Below are positions 43,726 to 53,030 of a stretch of DNA of 64,000 bases, one piece after another (positions within the stretch are counted from its first letter, which is position 1; each line of letters opens with the position of its first letter). The DNA is from Alkalicoccobacillus porphyridii (lineage in GTDB: Bacteria > Bacillota > Bacilli > Bacillales > Bacillaceae_D). Below the pieces are notes generated by a model. That model had not been told where the DNA came from, did not search any database, and worked only from the letters and a program-made list of their open reading frames with translations. The position numbers and the translations under genes are program-made. Location: positions 124,001-188,000 of the forward strand of contig NZ_VLXZ01000009.1 of assembly GCF_007293315.1 (NCBI RefSeq). Reading direction: 5' to 3'.

Positions 43726-44283
43726 ATGGGATTTTTAATTGCTGGAGCAATAATAGTTATTGTGGGTGCAGGTTGGGTCATTATGTATAATGGTCTAGTG
43801 AAACTGCGAGGCTGGAAGGAAGAATCATGGTCTCAAATTGATGTACAGCTGAAGCGTCGCTTTGATTTAATTCCTAATCTCGTGAAGACGGCTCAGAGAT
43901 ATATGGAATATGAAAAAAATACTTTAGCTGAAATTATTGAAAAGCGTAACCAAATTACGTCACCAGATTTAACACGCGAAGAGCAGGTTCAAGCTGACAA
44001 TGAGTTAACTGGTACGTTAAGACAGTTTTTTTCTCTAACTGAAGCCTATCCAGACCTTAAAGCGAATGAAAGCTTTAATAGGTTACATGAGGATCTTGTG
44101 GCAACAGAGAATAAGGTTGCGTATTCAAAGCAGCTTTATAATAAAACAGTTATGCAATACAACAACAAAGTCGAATCATTCCCGAGCAATGTGATTGCGT
44201 CTATTCATAACTTCCGTAAGCATAGCTATTTGGAAGCCACGGCCGAAGAGCGCAGGACCGTTGAAGTGGACTTTGACCTATAA
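43726..44283 (+). CDS. LemA family protein
   Basis: 185 residues. An N-terminal membrane helix is followed by the LemA signature NGLVKLRGWKEESWSQIDVQ then LKRRFDLIPNLVKTAQ, and a helical bundle. Commonly paired with an HtpX-like protease, as here (18 nt upstream of it). Function unclear; linked to membrane homeostasis. Confidence 0.92.
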   Translation: MGFLIAGAIIVIVGAGWVIMYNGLVKLRGWKEESWSQIDVQLKRRFDLIPNLVKTAQRYMEYEKNTLAEIIEKRNQITSPDLTREEQVQADNELTGTLRQFFSLTEAYPDLKANESFNRLHEDLVATENKVAYSKQLYNKTVMQYNNKVESFPSNVIASIHNFRKHSYLEATAEERRTVEVDFDL

Positions 44284-44301
44284 AAGAAACGGGGACTGGC
44301 T

Positions 44302-45183
44302 ATGCACTTATATCAGCAGATTAGTCGTAATAAACGAAAAACAGTTTTGATTGTCTCTGGTTTTGTCTTCTTTATTCTGGCTGTGGGTGCTGCTATTACA
44401 TATACCTACATAGGTGATTATATTAGTGGCATTGTTTTAGCAGCTGTGCTTGGCGGAGTGTATACCTTATTTATGCTATCAAGCAGTACAAATGTAGTTA
44501 TGAGAATGAATCACGCCAGAGAGGTACGTAGCGCCGATGATCATGCCTACCTCTGGAATACAGTGGATAGCCTTTCTTTGGTAGCTCAAATTCCTCAGCC
44601 ACGTATTTTTATCATTCAGGACGCAAGTCCAAATGCATTTGCTGCTGGTACCTCTCCAAAAAAAGCTGCCGTCGCTGTAACAACTGGGTTACTTGATCGA
44701 TTGAACCGTGAGGAATTAGAAGCAGTAATCGCCCACGAAATAGCCCATGTTCGAAATTATGATGTTCGCCTTGCAACAATAGCAGTTGCTCTTGTTTCTG
44801 CCATTGCCATACTCAGTGATATTGGAGCTCGCAGCATGATGTATGGTTCAAGAGGAAGACGAGATAATAAACAAAACGGCATCATCCTTCTTATTTCCTT
44901 TATACTTATATTATTATCACCTGTTGTCGCTACATTAATTCGATTAGCGATTTCTAGAAATAGAGAATTTCTTGCTGATGCCACTGCAGCTGAGCTAACA
45001 CGAAATCCGAATGCTTTAGCTAATGCGCTTCGTAAAATTACTCAATCCAACCAGCCTGTAAAAGAAGCGTCGAGTACATCTGCTTCGTTATACTTTGCTG
45101 ATCCTCTAAAGAAGAAGGCTGCGGGTTTGTTCTCCACACACCCACAACCAGAGGAACGAATTAAACGGTTGGAATCGATGTAA
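44302..45183 (+). CDS. HtpX-like M48 family metalloprotease
   Basis: 293 residues with four membrane segments. Zinc motif HEIAHVRNYD (HExxH) and the third ligand Glu in SRNREFLADATAAELT. Ends with the typical STHPQPEERIKRLESM. A membrane-bound protease with cytoplasmic active site that degrades damaged membrane proteins. Probably co-transcribed with lemA. Could be named htpX, but B. subtilis YugP/HtpX paralogues make the exact orthology uncertain. Confidence 0.92.
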   Translation: MHLYQQISRNKRKTVLIVSGFVFFILAVGAAITYTYIGDYISGIVLAAVLGGVYTLFMLSSSTNVVMRMNHAREVRSADDHAYLWNTVDSLSLVAQIPQPRIFIIQDASPNAFAAGTSPKKAAVAVTTGLLDRLNREELEAVIAHEIAHVRNYDVRLATIAVALVSAIAILSDIGARSMMYGSRGRRDNKQNGIILLISFILILLSPVVATLIRLAISRNREFLADATAAELTRNPNALANALRKITQSNQPVKEASSTSASLYFADPLKKKAAGLFSTHPQPEERIKRLESM

Positions 45184-45334
45184 ACAATTGAAAAAGTGCG
45201 CAGTCTTATAAAAATTGTTTTTCAATGAACTCTCCTTGCTCCCACACGAGTCTCCATGTATTCCTACGCTAGTTTATGCTTACTATCCTCCTTTCAAGAA
45301 ATCTGAACCTGCATGGGCTTTTCGCTTCTTCTAT

Positions 45335-45376
45335 AAAAAAGTGGGTAAGATCATCTGCAGATGACCTTACCCACTA
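45335..45376. terminator. Terminator of the aminotransferase gene
   Basis: gtgggtaagatcatctgcagatgaccttacccac region: arms of about 16 bp around a CTGCAG centre, with T6 on the minus strand. The preceding 45184-45334 holds only a short inverted repeat (attgaaaaa / tttttcaat) and a faint match (cagtcttataaa) to the region next to the B-type repeat at 18.8 kb. Confidence 0.78.
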
Positions 45377-45424
45377 ATCTTAGTATGCTGTTATCTACTT
45401 AAGTTTTTACAAAGGTGACTTAAA

Positions 45425-46627
45425 TTAAATTACCGTCGTCACTCGGTCGTCTGTTCGGGTGAATACTTCGGCTAACAAGCCCATACCTCGTTCAATTTCT
45501 TCATCTGTAGCATGGGTGAAATTGAGGCGCATGGTATTATGCTTTGGCACACCGGCATAAAATGGTGCTCCTGGAACATATGCAACACCTTTAGTAACAG
45601 CCTCTGTAAGCATCGCTGTTGTGTTTACTTTTTCGTCTAACTCAATCCACAGAAACATGCCGCCTTTAGGTTCAATAAAATGAACATTTGGCAGGTTCGA
45701 ATGCTGCAAACAATTCATCATCACGTCTCGTCTTCTGCGGTATAAGTCTGTGACTCCTTTGATGTGACCATCAAAGTCAAAATGAGTACAAAGCTGATAA
45801 ATCGCTTGCTGTGACAATGAATTAGAATGTAGATCATTAGCCTGTTTGGCCTGCGCCATCATTCTAATGACTTGATAAGGTCCAACAATCCAACCGGTCC
45901 GTAAAGCTGGCACCGCTGTTTTTGAGAATGTACTTGTGTACATAACTCTGGAACCATCATCTAAAGCAGCCATTGGTGTATAGGTTTCCTCCGAATTAAA
46001 TTGAATATCTCCATAAGGATCATCTTCTAGAATTAAACAATTATATTTATGAGCAAGTCTCACAAGCATCTTTCTTCGTTCAAGAGACCAAACCTTACCG
46101 GCTGGATTAGAAAACGTAGGAACAACATATACGCATTTTGGACGAAGTGTCCTCATTTTTGCTTCTAGATCCTCCTGTAGCATGCCCTCTGAATCTGAAT
46201 CAACAGCTACAATATCTGCCTCATACGATTGGAACACCTGAAGGGCAGCCAAGTACGTCGGATCCTCCGTTAATACGATATCTCCGGGGCTGAACATGAC
46301 TCTTGAAAAAAGATCTATAGCTTGCTGTGATCCAGTTGTCAGCAAAACATCATCGCCCGTGAACCCGGTAATTTCTTTTCGTTTCATTCGCTCCACTACA
46401 AGCTCACGCAAAGGACGATACCCTTCTGTCTCAATATATTGCAACGCTTTAGTACCTGATGCAAATGCTCGCGAGAAGGCTTCTTCAATGGCCTCTACTG
46501 GAAACAAATCATCTGCTGGTAATCCCCCTGCAAATGAGATAACATCACCATTGCCAACAACCTTCAAAATATCCCGCACTGCAGATGACTGCAAGTGTCG
46601 TACACGTTTTGAAAAAGCGTATCTCAT
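45425..46627 (-). CDS. PLP-dependent aminotransferase (2-aminoadipate/branched-chain type, fold I)
   Basis: 400 residues. Start VISFAGGLPADDLFPVEAI is typical of the LysN/MocR-like aminotransferase group without the GntR domain. PLP lysine in YTSTFSKTAVPALRTGW; cofactor-binding YVVPTFSNPAGKVWS and LEDDPYGDIQF. Substrate cannot be fixed from sequence; 2-aminoadipate, aromatic and branched-chain amino acids are all seen in the family. Stands alone. Confidence 0.86.
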   Translation of the reverse strand: MRYAFSKRVRHLQSSAVRDILKVVGNGDVISFAGGLPADDLFPVEAIEEAFSRAFASGTKALQYIETEGYRPLRELVVERMKRKEITGFTGDDVLLTTGSQQAIDLFSRVMFSPGDIVLTEDPTYLAALQVFQSYEADIVAVDSDSEGMLQEDLEAKMRTLRPKCVYVVPTFSNPAGKVWSLERRKMLVRLAHKYNCLILEDDPYGDIQFNSEETYTPMAALDDGSRVMYTSTFSKTAVPALRTGWIVGPYQVIRMMAQAKQANDLHSNSLSQQAIYQLCTHFDFDGHIKGVTDLYRRRRDVMMNCLQHSNLPNVHFIEPKGGMFLWIELDEKVNTTAMLTEAVTKGVAYVPGAPFYAGVPKHNTMRLNFTHATDEEIERGMGLLAEVFTRTDDRVTTVI

Positions 46628-46776
46628 CTCTCAACACCTCTGAATTTTTCTCTCTTTAGTTAAGTTTTATAGTAGCCTTTATTTTATCTGATTTATCTGT
46701 AAAGTCAATCTTTTAATCTTATGCTAAGAAAACTGAAACGCTTCTCCTATTTCATCGTATATAAATTAACAGGCTA

Positions 46777-46804
46777 TTACAGTCATAAAAGGCTGTGATA
46801 AACT
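46777..46804 (+). promoter_or_regulatory. Candidate promoter of pspA
   Basis: TTACAG (46777-46782), 16-nt spacer, TAAACT (46799-46804), about 30 nt before the pspA start. Confidence 0.4.
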
Positions 46805-46834
46805 AATAATACTGAATACTTAAGGAGGGTTTAC

Positions 46835-47515
46835 ATGTTCCGTTTCTTTTCCCGAGTACGTACAATTGTTTCATCAGAATTAAATTCCTTACTAAATAAG
46901 GCTGAAGATCCAGGAAAGATGCTTGACCAATTTATTGCTGATATGAAGAGAGATATCTCTGAGGTGGAGGCCGCTGTCGCTAAACAAATTGCTAGCGAGA
47001 AGCTCCTTAAGAAACAGCTTGATGACTCGGTTGAAGCCGTTACAAAGCGTGAAGAACAAGCAGTCGTAGCCCTTGAATCAGGCGACGAGGACCTAGCTAG
47101 ACGTGTGCTCGAAGATAAGAACAAGCAGCAATCCCACACCAGCAGCCTGCAGGTTTCACATGAGGAAGCACTAAAGCTTTCTGAGGAGCTAAAGATTAAG
47201 CTTCGTGAAATGAAGGATGAGCTTCAAGAGATGATCATGAAAAAGGATTCATTAAAAGCACGAAATGAAAGTGCTAAAGCACGTGCAAAGGTAAACCGTT
47301 CGCTTTCTGGATTGGATTCAGGGGCTAAGAGCGGTTTTGAACGTATGGAAGAAAAGGTCATGCGTAGTGAAGCAGAAGCAGAATCCTCTGAAGAACTTCG
47401 CAGTGTAAACAAAACCTTGGATGATGACTTGGCTGCCTTAACAAACAAAAGTGCTGTTGATTCAGAGCTAGAAGCTTTAAAAGCTAAAATTAATGCAAAA
47501 AAGACCGCTGAATAG
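46835..47515 (+). CDS. pspA: PspA/IM30 family phage-shock protein
   Basis: 226 residues, nearly all coiled coil. Starts MFRFFSRVRTIVSSELNSLLNKAEDPGKMLDQ, the PspA amphipathic helix a plus family signature. Binds stressed membranes and oligomerises. A strong TAAGGAGG precedes the ATG. Second PspA homologue in the window besides LiaH. Confidence 0.93.
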   Translation: MFRFFSRVRTIVSSELNSLLNKAEDPGKMLDQFIADMKRDISEVEAAVAKQIASEKLLKKQLDDSVEAVTKREEQAVVALESGDEDLARRVLEDKNKQQSHTSSLQVSHEEALKLSEELKIKLREMKDELQEMIMKKDSLKARNESAKARAKVNRSLSGLDSGAKSGFERMEEKVMRSEAEAESSEELRSVNKTLDDDLAALTNKSAVDSELEALKAKINAKKTAE

Positions 47516-47534
47516 CAGTCCCTTAACTAGAAAG

Positions 47535-47570
47535 TGCAGAGCCTAAAAGTAAAGGCTTCTGCATTTTTTT
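47535..47570. terminator. pspA terminator
   Basis: tgcagagcc / ggcttctgca (one bulge), T7 tail; adjoins the stop of the convergent gene. Confidence 0.75.
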
Positions 47571-47571
47571 A

Positions 47572-48402
47572 TTATAGCTGAGCTTCTTTAAACGCTTTTT
47601 GCATAAAGTGTGACGCTTTGTCTACTTCCCCAGCTTCTAATGCCACTTTAAACTTATCAAAGAAGTGATTTAACTCTTCATTTTGTTCGTTTTTTACATG
47701 TATGGCTACTTCATTTTCTTTTTTTAATAGCTGTTTCATTCGGTTTAATCGTTCCGAGGTCTCAGCTATGCTTTCTTTTACTTGAGTTAATTCTTCCACA
47801 GCAGCTATAAAATCAAGCCGCTCAACTTGCTCTGATACCTCGGAGAATTCATGTGATACATGCTTAAATTTTTGCTGAAGATTTTGTAATGAATATCCAG
47901 ACTCCTGCTGTAATGATTGAAGCTCCACTCGCAGCTGCTCAAGCTTGCTCTTCTCTTCTTTCATTTGAGCTGATACTTGTTTATCCTCTTGGTTCAAAGC
48001 TTGAAGTTGCTTAGTAGCATTAGAGAGCTTCTCGAATTCCTCCGTAAGCTGTTGCTCTGCTCTGGGTAATACTGCCAAAACGGAACCATATGAATCTTTA
48101 GTAATACGTAAGCCTTCTAAATTCTGTTGCGCTTCTTTAGCCGTATTTAGTATTACTAAAAACCTTTCACTTAACTCCTCATAACGCTCTTTGGTTTCTC
48201 CTCGGGTCAGCTTAATTAAATCTGTTGATGTGTGATAAGGTTCAAGCACTTCCGAAAGAAGTTGATCATGCTGCTTAGCCAATCTACGTACTTCCTGTTC
48301 TAAATGACGATTTCGCTTATTTTGCAGCATATTTCTTATGAAGAAGATAAGAAATAGTGCAACTCCAATCGTAACAACTACTTGAATAATAGTCACCAAC
48401 AT
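47572..48402 (-). CDS. Membrane-anchored coiled-coil protein
   Basis: 276 residues. One N-terminal membrane helix (IIQVVVTIGVALFLIFFIRNM) followed by an almost continuous coiled coil to the end. The topology resembles EzrA or other spectrin-like cell division proteins, but it is half their length and I see no specific signature. Convergent with pspA, sharing its terminator. Function unknown. Confidence 0.75.
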   Translation of the reverse strand: MLVTIIQVVVTIGVALFLIFFIRNMLQNKRNRHLEQEVRRLAKQHDQLLSEVLEPYHTSTDLIKLTRGETKERYEELSERFLVILNTAKEAQQNLEGLRITKDSYGSVLAVLPRAEQQLTEEFEKLSNATKQLQALNQEDKQVSAQMKEEKSKLEQLRVELQSLQQESGYSLQNLQQKFKHVSHEFSEVSEQVERLDFIAAVEELTQVKESIAETSERLNRMKQLLKKENEVAIHVKNEQNEELNHFFDKFKVALEAGEVDKASHFMQKAFKEAQL

Positions 48403-48584
48403 TATCAGCCCCCTTTCTCTATATGTGTCTTCGTCTTTTCCCTATTATAACAGTCATAATGCTTCTTCTACTAACACTATACGTTTGTTCATTCAATAAA
48501 GTTGCAAAAAAAGTGGCTGAGACAGAACTACAAAGAACTATGTCTTTCTGATAAAAAGAGGCTACTGAAAAAGTCATCAAGAAA

Positions 48585-48737
48585 TGAGCTTATGCACCGC
48601 TACAGGAGAAAACTTCGCTTTCCACGGGAACGGCCTCAGCCCTTGAAGTGGAAAGGCACCACTTCAATGTTGGTCTGCCGCGTTCTGTTCCGTAGGAGTC
48701 TACGTTTTCTCCTTCCACTCATGTTCCCGATCAGACA
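48585..48737. repeat. Palindromic repeat element, A-type copy 1
   Basis: About 150 bp that can fold on itself: aggagaaaac (48604) pairs with gttttctcct near the other end, and cttgaagtgg pairs with ccacttcaa at the centre. A second copy at 55252-55397 is nearly identical. An open frame crosses the element but has no independent support as a gene. Confidence 0.85.
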
Positions 48738-48919
48738 AAGGAACTGTTAGTAAGACAAACTATGCTACTGCAGTGGAATGGTCCGTCACTTGCGGTTCTT
48801 TAGAAGTTGAACGGTCTTCCTCTCCCTTACTACATCCTTCTGTTAAAATCAACTTCTTATGTAGGAAAGTTACGTAGACTCCACGTAAGTCACCTCTCAT
48901 ATACTTAATGCCGCCACTC

Positions 48920-49075
48920 TCACCAAGCGGACGAAAATGGAGGGCTGACACCTGCGGGATGAAAAGGTTCATTGAGATAAAAGGGCGAAGCCCGTTAGCT
49001 CAATACCTTCCCGCGGTAAGCATGCCCCCATTTTCGGGAGCGACAATCGAAGAACTGTAACTCAGATAACCTCCA
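48920..49075. repeat. Palindromic repeat element, B-type copy 1
   Basis: Nested pairing: cgaaaatggaggg (48932-48944) with cccccattttcg (49025-49036); cctgcggga with tcccgcgg; attgag with ctcaat; apical GGGC-gaa-GCCC (48983-48993). Other copies lie at 55.60 kb (complete) and 18.87 kb (truncated). The gene-free stretch 48403-49204 consists of A and B elements and flanking repeats. Confidence 0.87.
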
Positions 49076-49136
49076 ATTCCTCTATGTAGTTAAGCGTTTG
49101 AAGTGTACTCTGGAGTAACATCCCCCCTCTTTTGTA

Positions 49137-49190
49137 CAATAAAAAAGCAGAAAAATGAATGGAGAGACTCCAACATTCTTCAGCTTTTAG
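49137..49190. terminator. yknV-like terminator, repeated hairpin copy 2
   Basis: acaataaaaaagcagaa then tggag-aga-ctcca then cattcttcagctttt. Imperfect stem, T-rich on the minus strand. Very similar to the hairpin at 55.80 kb and to the reverse complement of that at 18.70 kb. Confidence 0.7.
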
Positions 49191-49204
49191 ATTAGTAATA
49201 ATTC

Positions 49205-51019
49205 TTATCTTTCAAAGGCTGCATATTGTGACCTTACTAAATCAAAATATTTACCTTGATTATCTATAAGCTCCTCATGCGTACCTTGTTCAAGAACATT
49301 TCCTTGCTCAAGAACAATGATATGATCTGAATCACGTATAGTAGAAAGTCGATGGGCAATCATGATTGCCGTACGATTATGAAGCAGCCTCTTTAAGCCT
49401 TTCTGAATAATGAGCTCTGTTTCTGTATCAATACTAGCTGTTGCTTCATCTAGAATAAGAATACGTGGATCTGCAAGTAATGCTCTTGCAAATGACAGTA
49501 GCTGCCGCTCTCCTACGGACAAGACATTTCCTTGCTCTTCAACCTCCGTGTGGTATCCATTTTCAAGCTTTGAGATGAAGGTATCTGCGCCAATAGCTTT
49601 TGAAGCCTCCATCACTTGTTCATCCGTCGCTTTTACATTTCCAAAGCGAATATTCTCCATAATCGTCCCAGCAAAGATAAAGGTATCCTGAAGTACGTAA
49701 CTGACATTTGAACGTAGCTCATTCAGCTTAAGATCTCTCAGATCCCGTCCGTCCAGTAACACTCTACCTTTAGTTGGATCATAGAATCGACTCATTAAAT
49801 TAACAATCGTTGATTTCCCAGAGCCAGTATGACCAACTAACGCAATGGTTTTCCCCGCCTCAAATGTTAAGTTAATATCGTTTAGTGCTTTTCGTGAAGA
49901 GTCGTAAGCAAATTCAACATGATCAAAGACTATTTCACCTTTCACATTCTCAAGTGGTTTTGCATCCGGCTTTTCCGGTACAGATGGCTTTTCATCAAGA
50001 AATTCAAAAATTCGTTCTGATGAAGCCATACCGACTAGCAACTGGTTATACACCTGACCCAATCGTGAAATCGGCTCCCAGAACATGCCTAGGTAAAAGG
50101 CAAATGAAACAAATACACCAATCGTAATATTAGGGTCATTCCCTTGAAGAAGTGAGGCACCATACCAAATTAAGATCGCTCCCCCTAAGGCACTTGCTAA
50201 TTCTACAAATGGTCTAAACAATGCATTCATGCGTGATGCTTGCTTCCAGCTTTCATAGTTATCCGTATTTACTGATTCAAAGAAGCCCATATTTTCTTTT
50301 TCCTGAGCGTAAGCTTGCGTCACACGGATGCCTTGAATACTCTCATTTAAGTGGGAATTCAATCGAGACTGCCTGATTCGAACTACCTGCCACGCTCTGC
50401 GAATTTTCCTACGTAGCTTTGTAGATATAAAAAACATAATCGGCAAAACAATCAAAATCGCAAGGGCAAGCTGTGGACTTAAGCTAAATAAAATGATGAC
50501 GATACCTACTAGCATCACTATATCCATCAACAAGTTTACAACACCATTTGTAAACAAATCTTGAAGGGAATTAATATCATTAATGACCCGAACGAGTATC
50601 GATCCAGCAGAACGCTTATCAAAAAAACGATGCGATAGTCGCTGAATATGCTTGAATAAGTCTGAGCGTATATCATAGATCACATGCTGCCCTAACTCGT
50701 TCATCCATCGTATCCGGTAATACGTAGAGACATAGGATACTAAATACATTGCAAACACAATTCCTGCTAACAAAAACATAAAGGATGCATTGCCACTTGA
50801 TATCCCATAATCTAATGCATATACCCCAATGAATATAGGTATGGCTAAGCGCACAAGTGTAGACACGAGCATCGCTATAATGGTTTTTGGCAGTAATGAT
50901 TTGGCATATGGCTTCATGTAAGCAAATAGCCGGGTCATTTGCATCCAGTTAAACGGCTTCTCAATAATTTGTTCGACAGGATAGTGAAATCTGGTTTTAT
51001 TTGTTGATTGTTCCATCAT
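49205..51019 (-). CDS. yknV: ABC exporter half-transporter, YknV-like
   Basis: 604 residues. Six-helix ABC exporter membrane domain (about 30-330) and ATPase domain: Walker A GHTGSGKST, Q-loop VLQDTFIFAG, signature LSVGERQLLSFARALL, Walker B ILILDEATASID, switch His IMIAHRLSTI. The signature LSVGERQ is slightly non-standard. Length matches B. subtilis YknV (604). Encoded 10 nt after its partner. AAGGGGG precedes two adjacent ATGs (51019 or 51016). Substrate unknown; BmrCD-type multidrug export is an alternative reading. Confidence 0.85.
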   Translation of the reverse strand: MMEQSTNKTRFHYPVEQIIEKPFNWMQMTRLFAYMKPYAKSLLPKTIIAMLVSTLVRLAIPIFIGVYALDYGISSGNASFMFLLAGIVFAMYLVSYVSTYYRIRWMNELGQHVIYDIRSDLFKHIQRLSHRFFDKRSAGSILVRVINDINSLQDLFTNGVVNLLMDIVMLVGIVIILFSLSPQLALAILIVLPIMFFISTKLRRKIRRAWQVVRIRQSRLNSHLNESIQGIRVTQAYAQEKENMGFFESVNTDNYESWKQASRMNALFRPFVELASALGGAILIWYGASLLQGNDPNITIGVFVSFAFYLGMFWEPISRLGQVYNQLLVGMASSERIFEFLDEKPSVPEKPDAKPLENVKGEIVFDHVEFAYDSSRKALNDINLTFEAGKTIALVGHTGSGKSTIVNLMSRFYDPTKGRVLLDGRDLRDLKLNELRSNVSYVLQDTFIFAGTIMENIRFGNVKATDEQVMEASKAIGADTFISKLENGYHTEVEEQGNVLSVGERQLLSFARALLADPRILILDEATASIDTETELIIQKGLKRLLHNRTAIMIAHRLSTIRDSDHIIVLEQGNVLEQGTHEELIDNQGKYFDLVRSQYAAFER

Positions 51020-51029
51020 CTATCCCCCT

Positions 51030-52778
51030 TCATGCCCTTTGCAGCACATGCTGCTGGTCTTGATTTTGTATATCATAAATTCTTCGATAGATACCCGCAC
51101 GGTGTTCAAGCAACTCATGATGAGTGCCTCTTTCCACAATTTCACCCTCATCAAGTACAAGAATTTCATCAGCGTGCTTTACAGACGAGATGCGGTGGGC
51201 AATGATAAAGGTTGTGCGGCCTTTCATCACTTCTCTAAACGCTTGTTGGATTTTAATTTCTGTTTGCATATCAACCGCACTTGTTGCATCATCAAGTATT
51301 AAAATGCTTGGATCCATAATGATCGCTCTTGCTATGGCAATCCGTTGTTTCTGTCCACCAGATAAACCAAGCCCTCTTTCACCAAGTACCGTATCATATC
51401 CTTTTGGTAGCTTTGAAATGAATTCGTGAGCATCGGCTCGTTTAGCGGCATCTACAATCTCTTCCATTGATGCATCTGGATTTCCATAGGATAAGTTATC
51501 ACGAATCGTAGAAGAAAATAAAAAGGTCTGCTGAAGAACAACTCCAATGTTCCTGCGTAATTCCTTTACTGTATAATTCTCAAGTGGTCGACCATCTATT
51601 AGAATCTCACCAGATTGACGTTCATAAAAACGCAGTAAAAGCTGAATAATTGTTGACTTCCCTGATCCTGTTGCTCCAACCAAACCGATTGTTTTACCTT
51701 TAGTAGCTTCAAATGAAATATCCTTAATTGCCGGCTTGTGCTTGGAATCATATTGAGCTGTTACTTGACGGAAGCTAACTTCTCCAACCAGACGAGAAGA
51801 TTGTTCTTCCTCCTCACCATCTGGCCGCTCATCTTCATCTAAGACCTCGAGCAGTCGTTCACCTGATGCTTTAGATTGTGAAAATGTATTGATGATAAAT
51901 CCAAGCCCCATAATTGGACCTGTGATATACGCAATTAAGCTAAAGAACGCCACAAGCTCTCCTGGTGTCAGCGAGCCAGTAATCGTGAGATAGCCTCCAA
52001 AAGCAAGTAAAATGACAGCAGCTAAATTCCCTACTAGCTCCATAAGAGGAAAATAGGTTCCCCATATTTTTGCTACGTGCAGATGATTATCTCGGTAATC
52101 ATCGTTTTTTCCTGAGAATCTATAAATTTCTTCATCTTCTTGAGACAGCGCTTTAACCGTCTGCATTCCACTAACGTTCTCCTGCACCTTTGTGTTCAGA
52201 CGCGCCAATGATTTACGAATACTTCTAAAAGCCGGGTGTACTCTTTTGTCAAAACGAATCACAACAAAAACAAGCAGAGGAACCATGGCCATTGTCGCAA
52301 GAGTCAGCGGTACAGAATAATAAAACATAATAGCCATACTAAATCCGATAAGTAGGACCAAGTTAACTAACTGAGCACAGCCAAATGATAAAAAGAATCG
52401 AAACGCTTCTACATCCGCCGTTAACCTTGACATCAGGTCTCCAGTTTTGGCATTGTCATAATATCGGAAGGGTAGAAATTGCAGCTTTTTATATAACGAT
52501 TTTCGAAGTCGATATACAGCTTTAACACCAAACATATCCCCCAGATATTGATGAATGTAAACAGCGCCCCCTTTCAAAAGCATGATCCCTATAAAGCCTA
52601 AAGCTAGATACGGAATTAAATCGTATTGACCGCCTACAACTGCCGTATCAATTGTGTACTGCAAAATAATCGGATACAACACTGTTAACCCTGTTACAGC
52701 AGTCAAGGCAACCAATGACCAAATAAATAATAATTTATCTGGCAAGAAAAATTGGGAAAGCCTCTTAAACGTATCCAT
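51030..52778 (-). CDS. yknU: ABC exporter half-transporter, YknU-like
   Basis: 582 residues. Exporter membrane domain, then Walker A GATGSGKST, Q-loop VLQQTFLFSS, signature LSGGQKQRIAIARAII, Walker B ILILDDATSAVD (Asp in place of the catalytic Glu), switch His FIIAHRISSV. The Glu-to-Asp change marks one degenerate nucleotide site, as in heterodimeric exporters whose partner has the consensus site. Length fits YknU (585). The ATG at 52778 is preferred over a GTG four codons upstream. Confidence 0.86.
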   Translation of the reverse strand: MDTFKRLSQFFLPDKLLFIWSLVALTAVTGLTVLYPIILQYTIDTAVVGGQYDLIPYLALGFIGIMLLKGGAVYIHQYLGDMFGVKAVYRLRKSLYKKLQFLPFRYYDNAKTGDLMSRLTADVEAFRFFLSFGCAQLVNLVLLIGFSMAIMFYYSVPLTLATMAMVPLLVFVVIRFDKRVHPAFRSIRKSLARLNTKVQENVSGMQTVKALSQEDEEIYRFSGKNDDYRDNHLHVAKIWGTYFPLMELVGNLAAVILLAFGGYLTITGSLTPGELVAFFSLIAYITGPIMGLGFIINTFSQSKASGERLLEVLDEDERPDGEEEEQSSRLVGEVSFRQVTAQYDSKHKPAIKDISFEATKGKTIGLVGATGSGKSTIIQLLLRFYERQSGEILIDGRPLENYTVKELRRNIGVVLQQTFLFSSTIRDNLSYGNPDASMEEIVDAAKRADAHEFISKLPKGYDTVLGERGLGLSGGQKQRIAIARAIIMDPSILILDDATSAVDMQTEIKIQQAFREVMKGRTTFIIAHRISSVKHADEILVLDEGEIVERGTHHELLEHRAGIYRRIYDIQNQDQQHVLQRA

Positions 52779-52984
52779 ATTACCACCCACCCTTAATCAA
52801 TCGCCCTCCAAATATTTAGAGCCACGAAGAATAATAAAATAGCAAACTTTATCTTACCCCGATCAAACATAACAGTCAATCGTTAAACCTTGATTTTTTT
52901 ATTTTTCTGACCATTATATTAAAACGCTTTCATTGCTGAAAAATAGACAACTTTGTCTTTATTAATATTAAGGCATGCAAAAGA

Positions 52985-53007
52985 ACGACCTGGTTCTATC
53001 AGGTCGT
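52985..53007 (-). terminator. Terminator of the YusW-like lipoprotein gene
   Basis: acgacctg / caggtcgt with a 7-nt loop and TCTTTT on the minus strand. Confidence 0.6.
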
Positions 53008-53030
53008 CCTTCAAACCATTTTTCTCAAGG

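Noticed and set aside
48502-48750. 82-codon open frame (RYRRKLRFPRERPQP)
   Set aside because: Lies in the A-type palindromic repeat; basic, low-complexity peptide with no ribosome-binding site.
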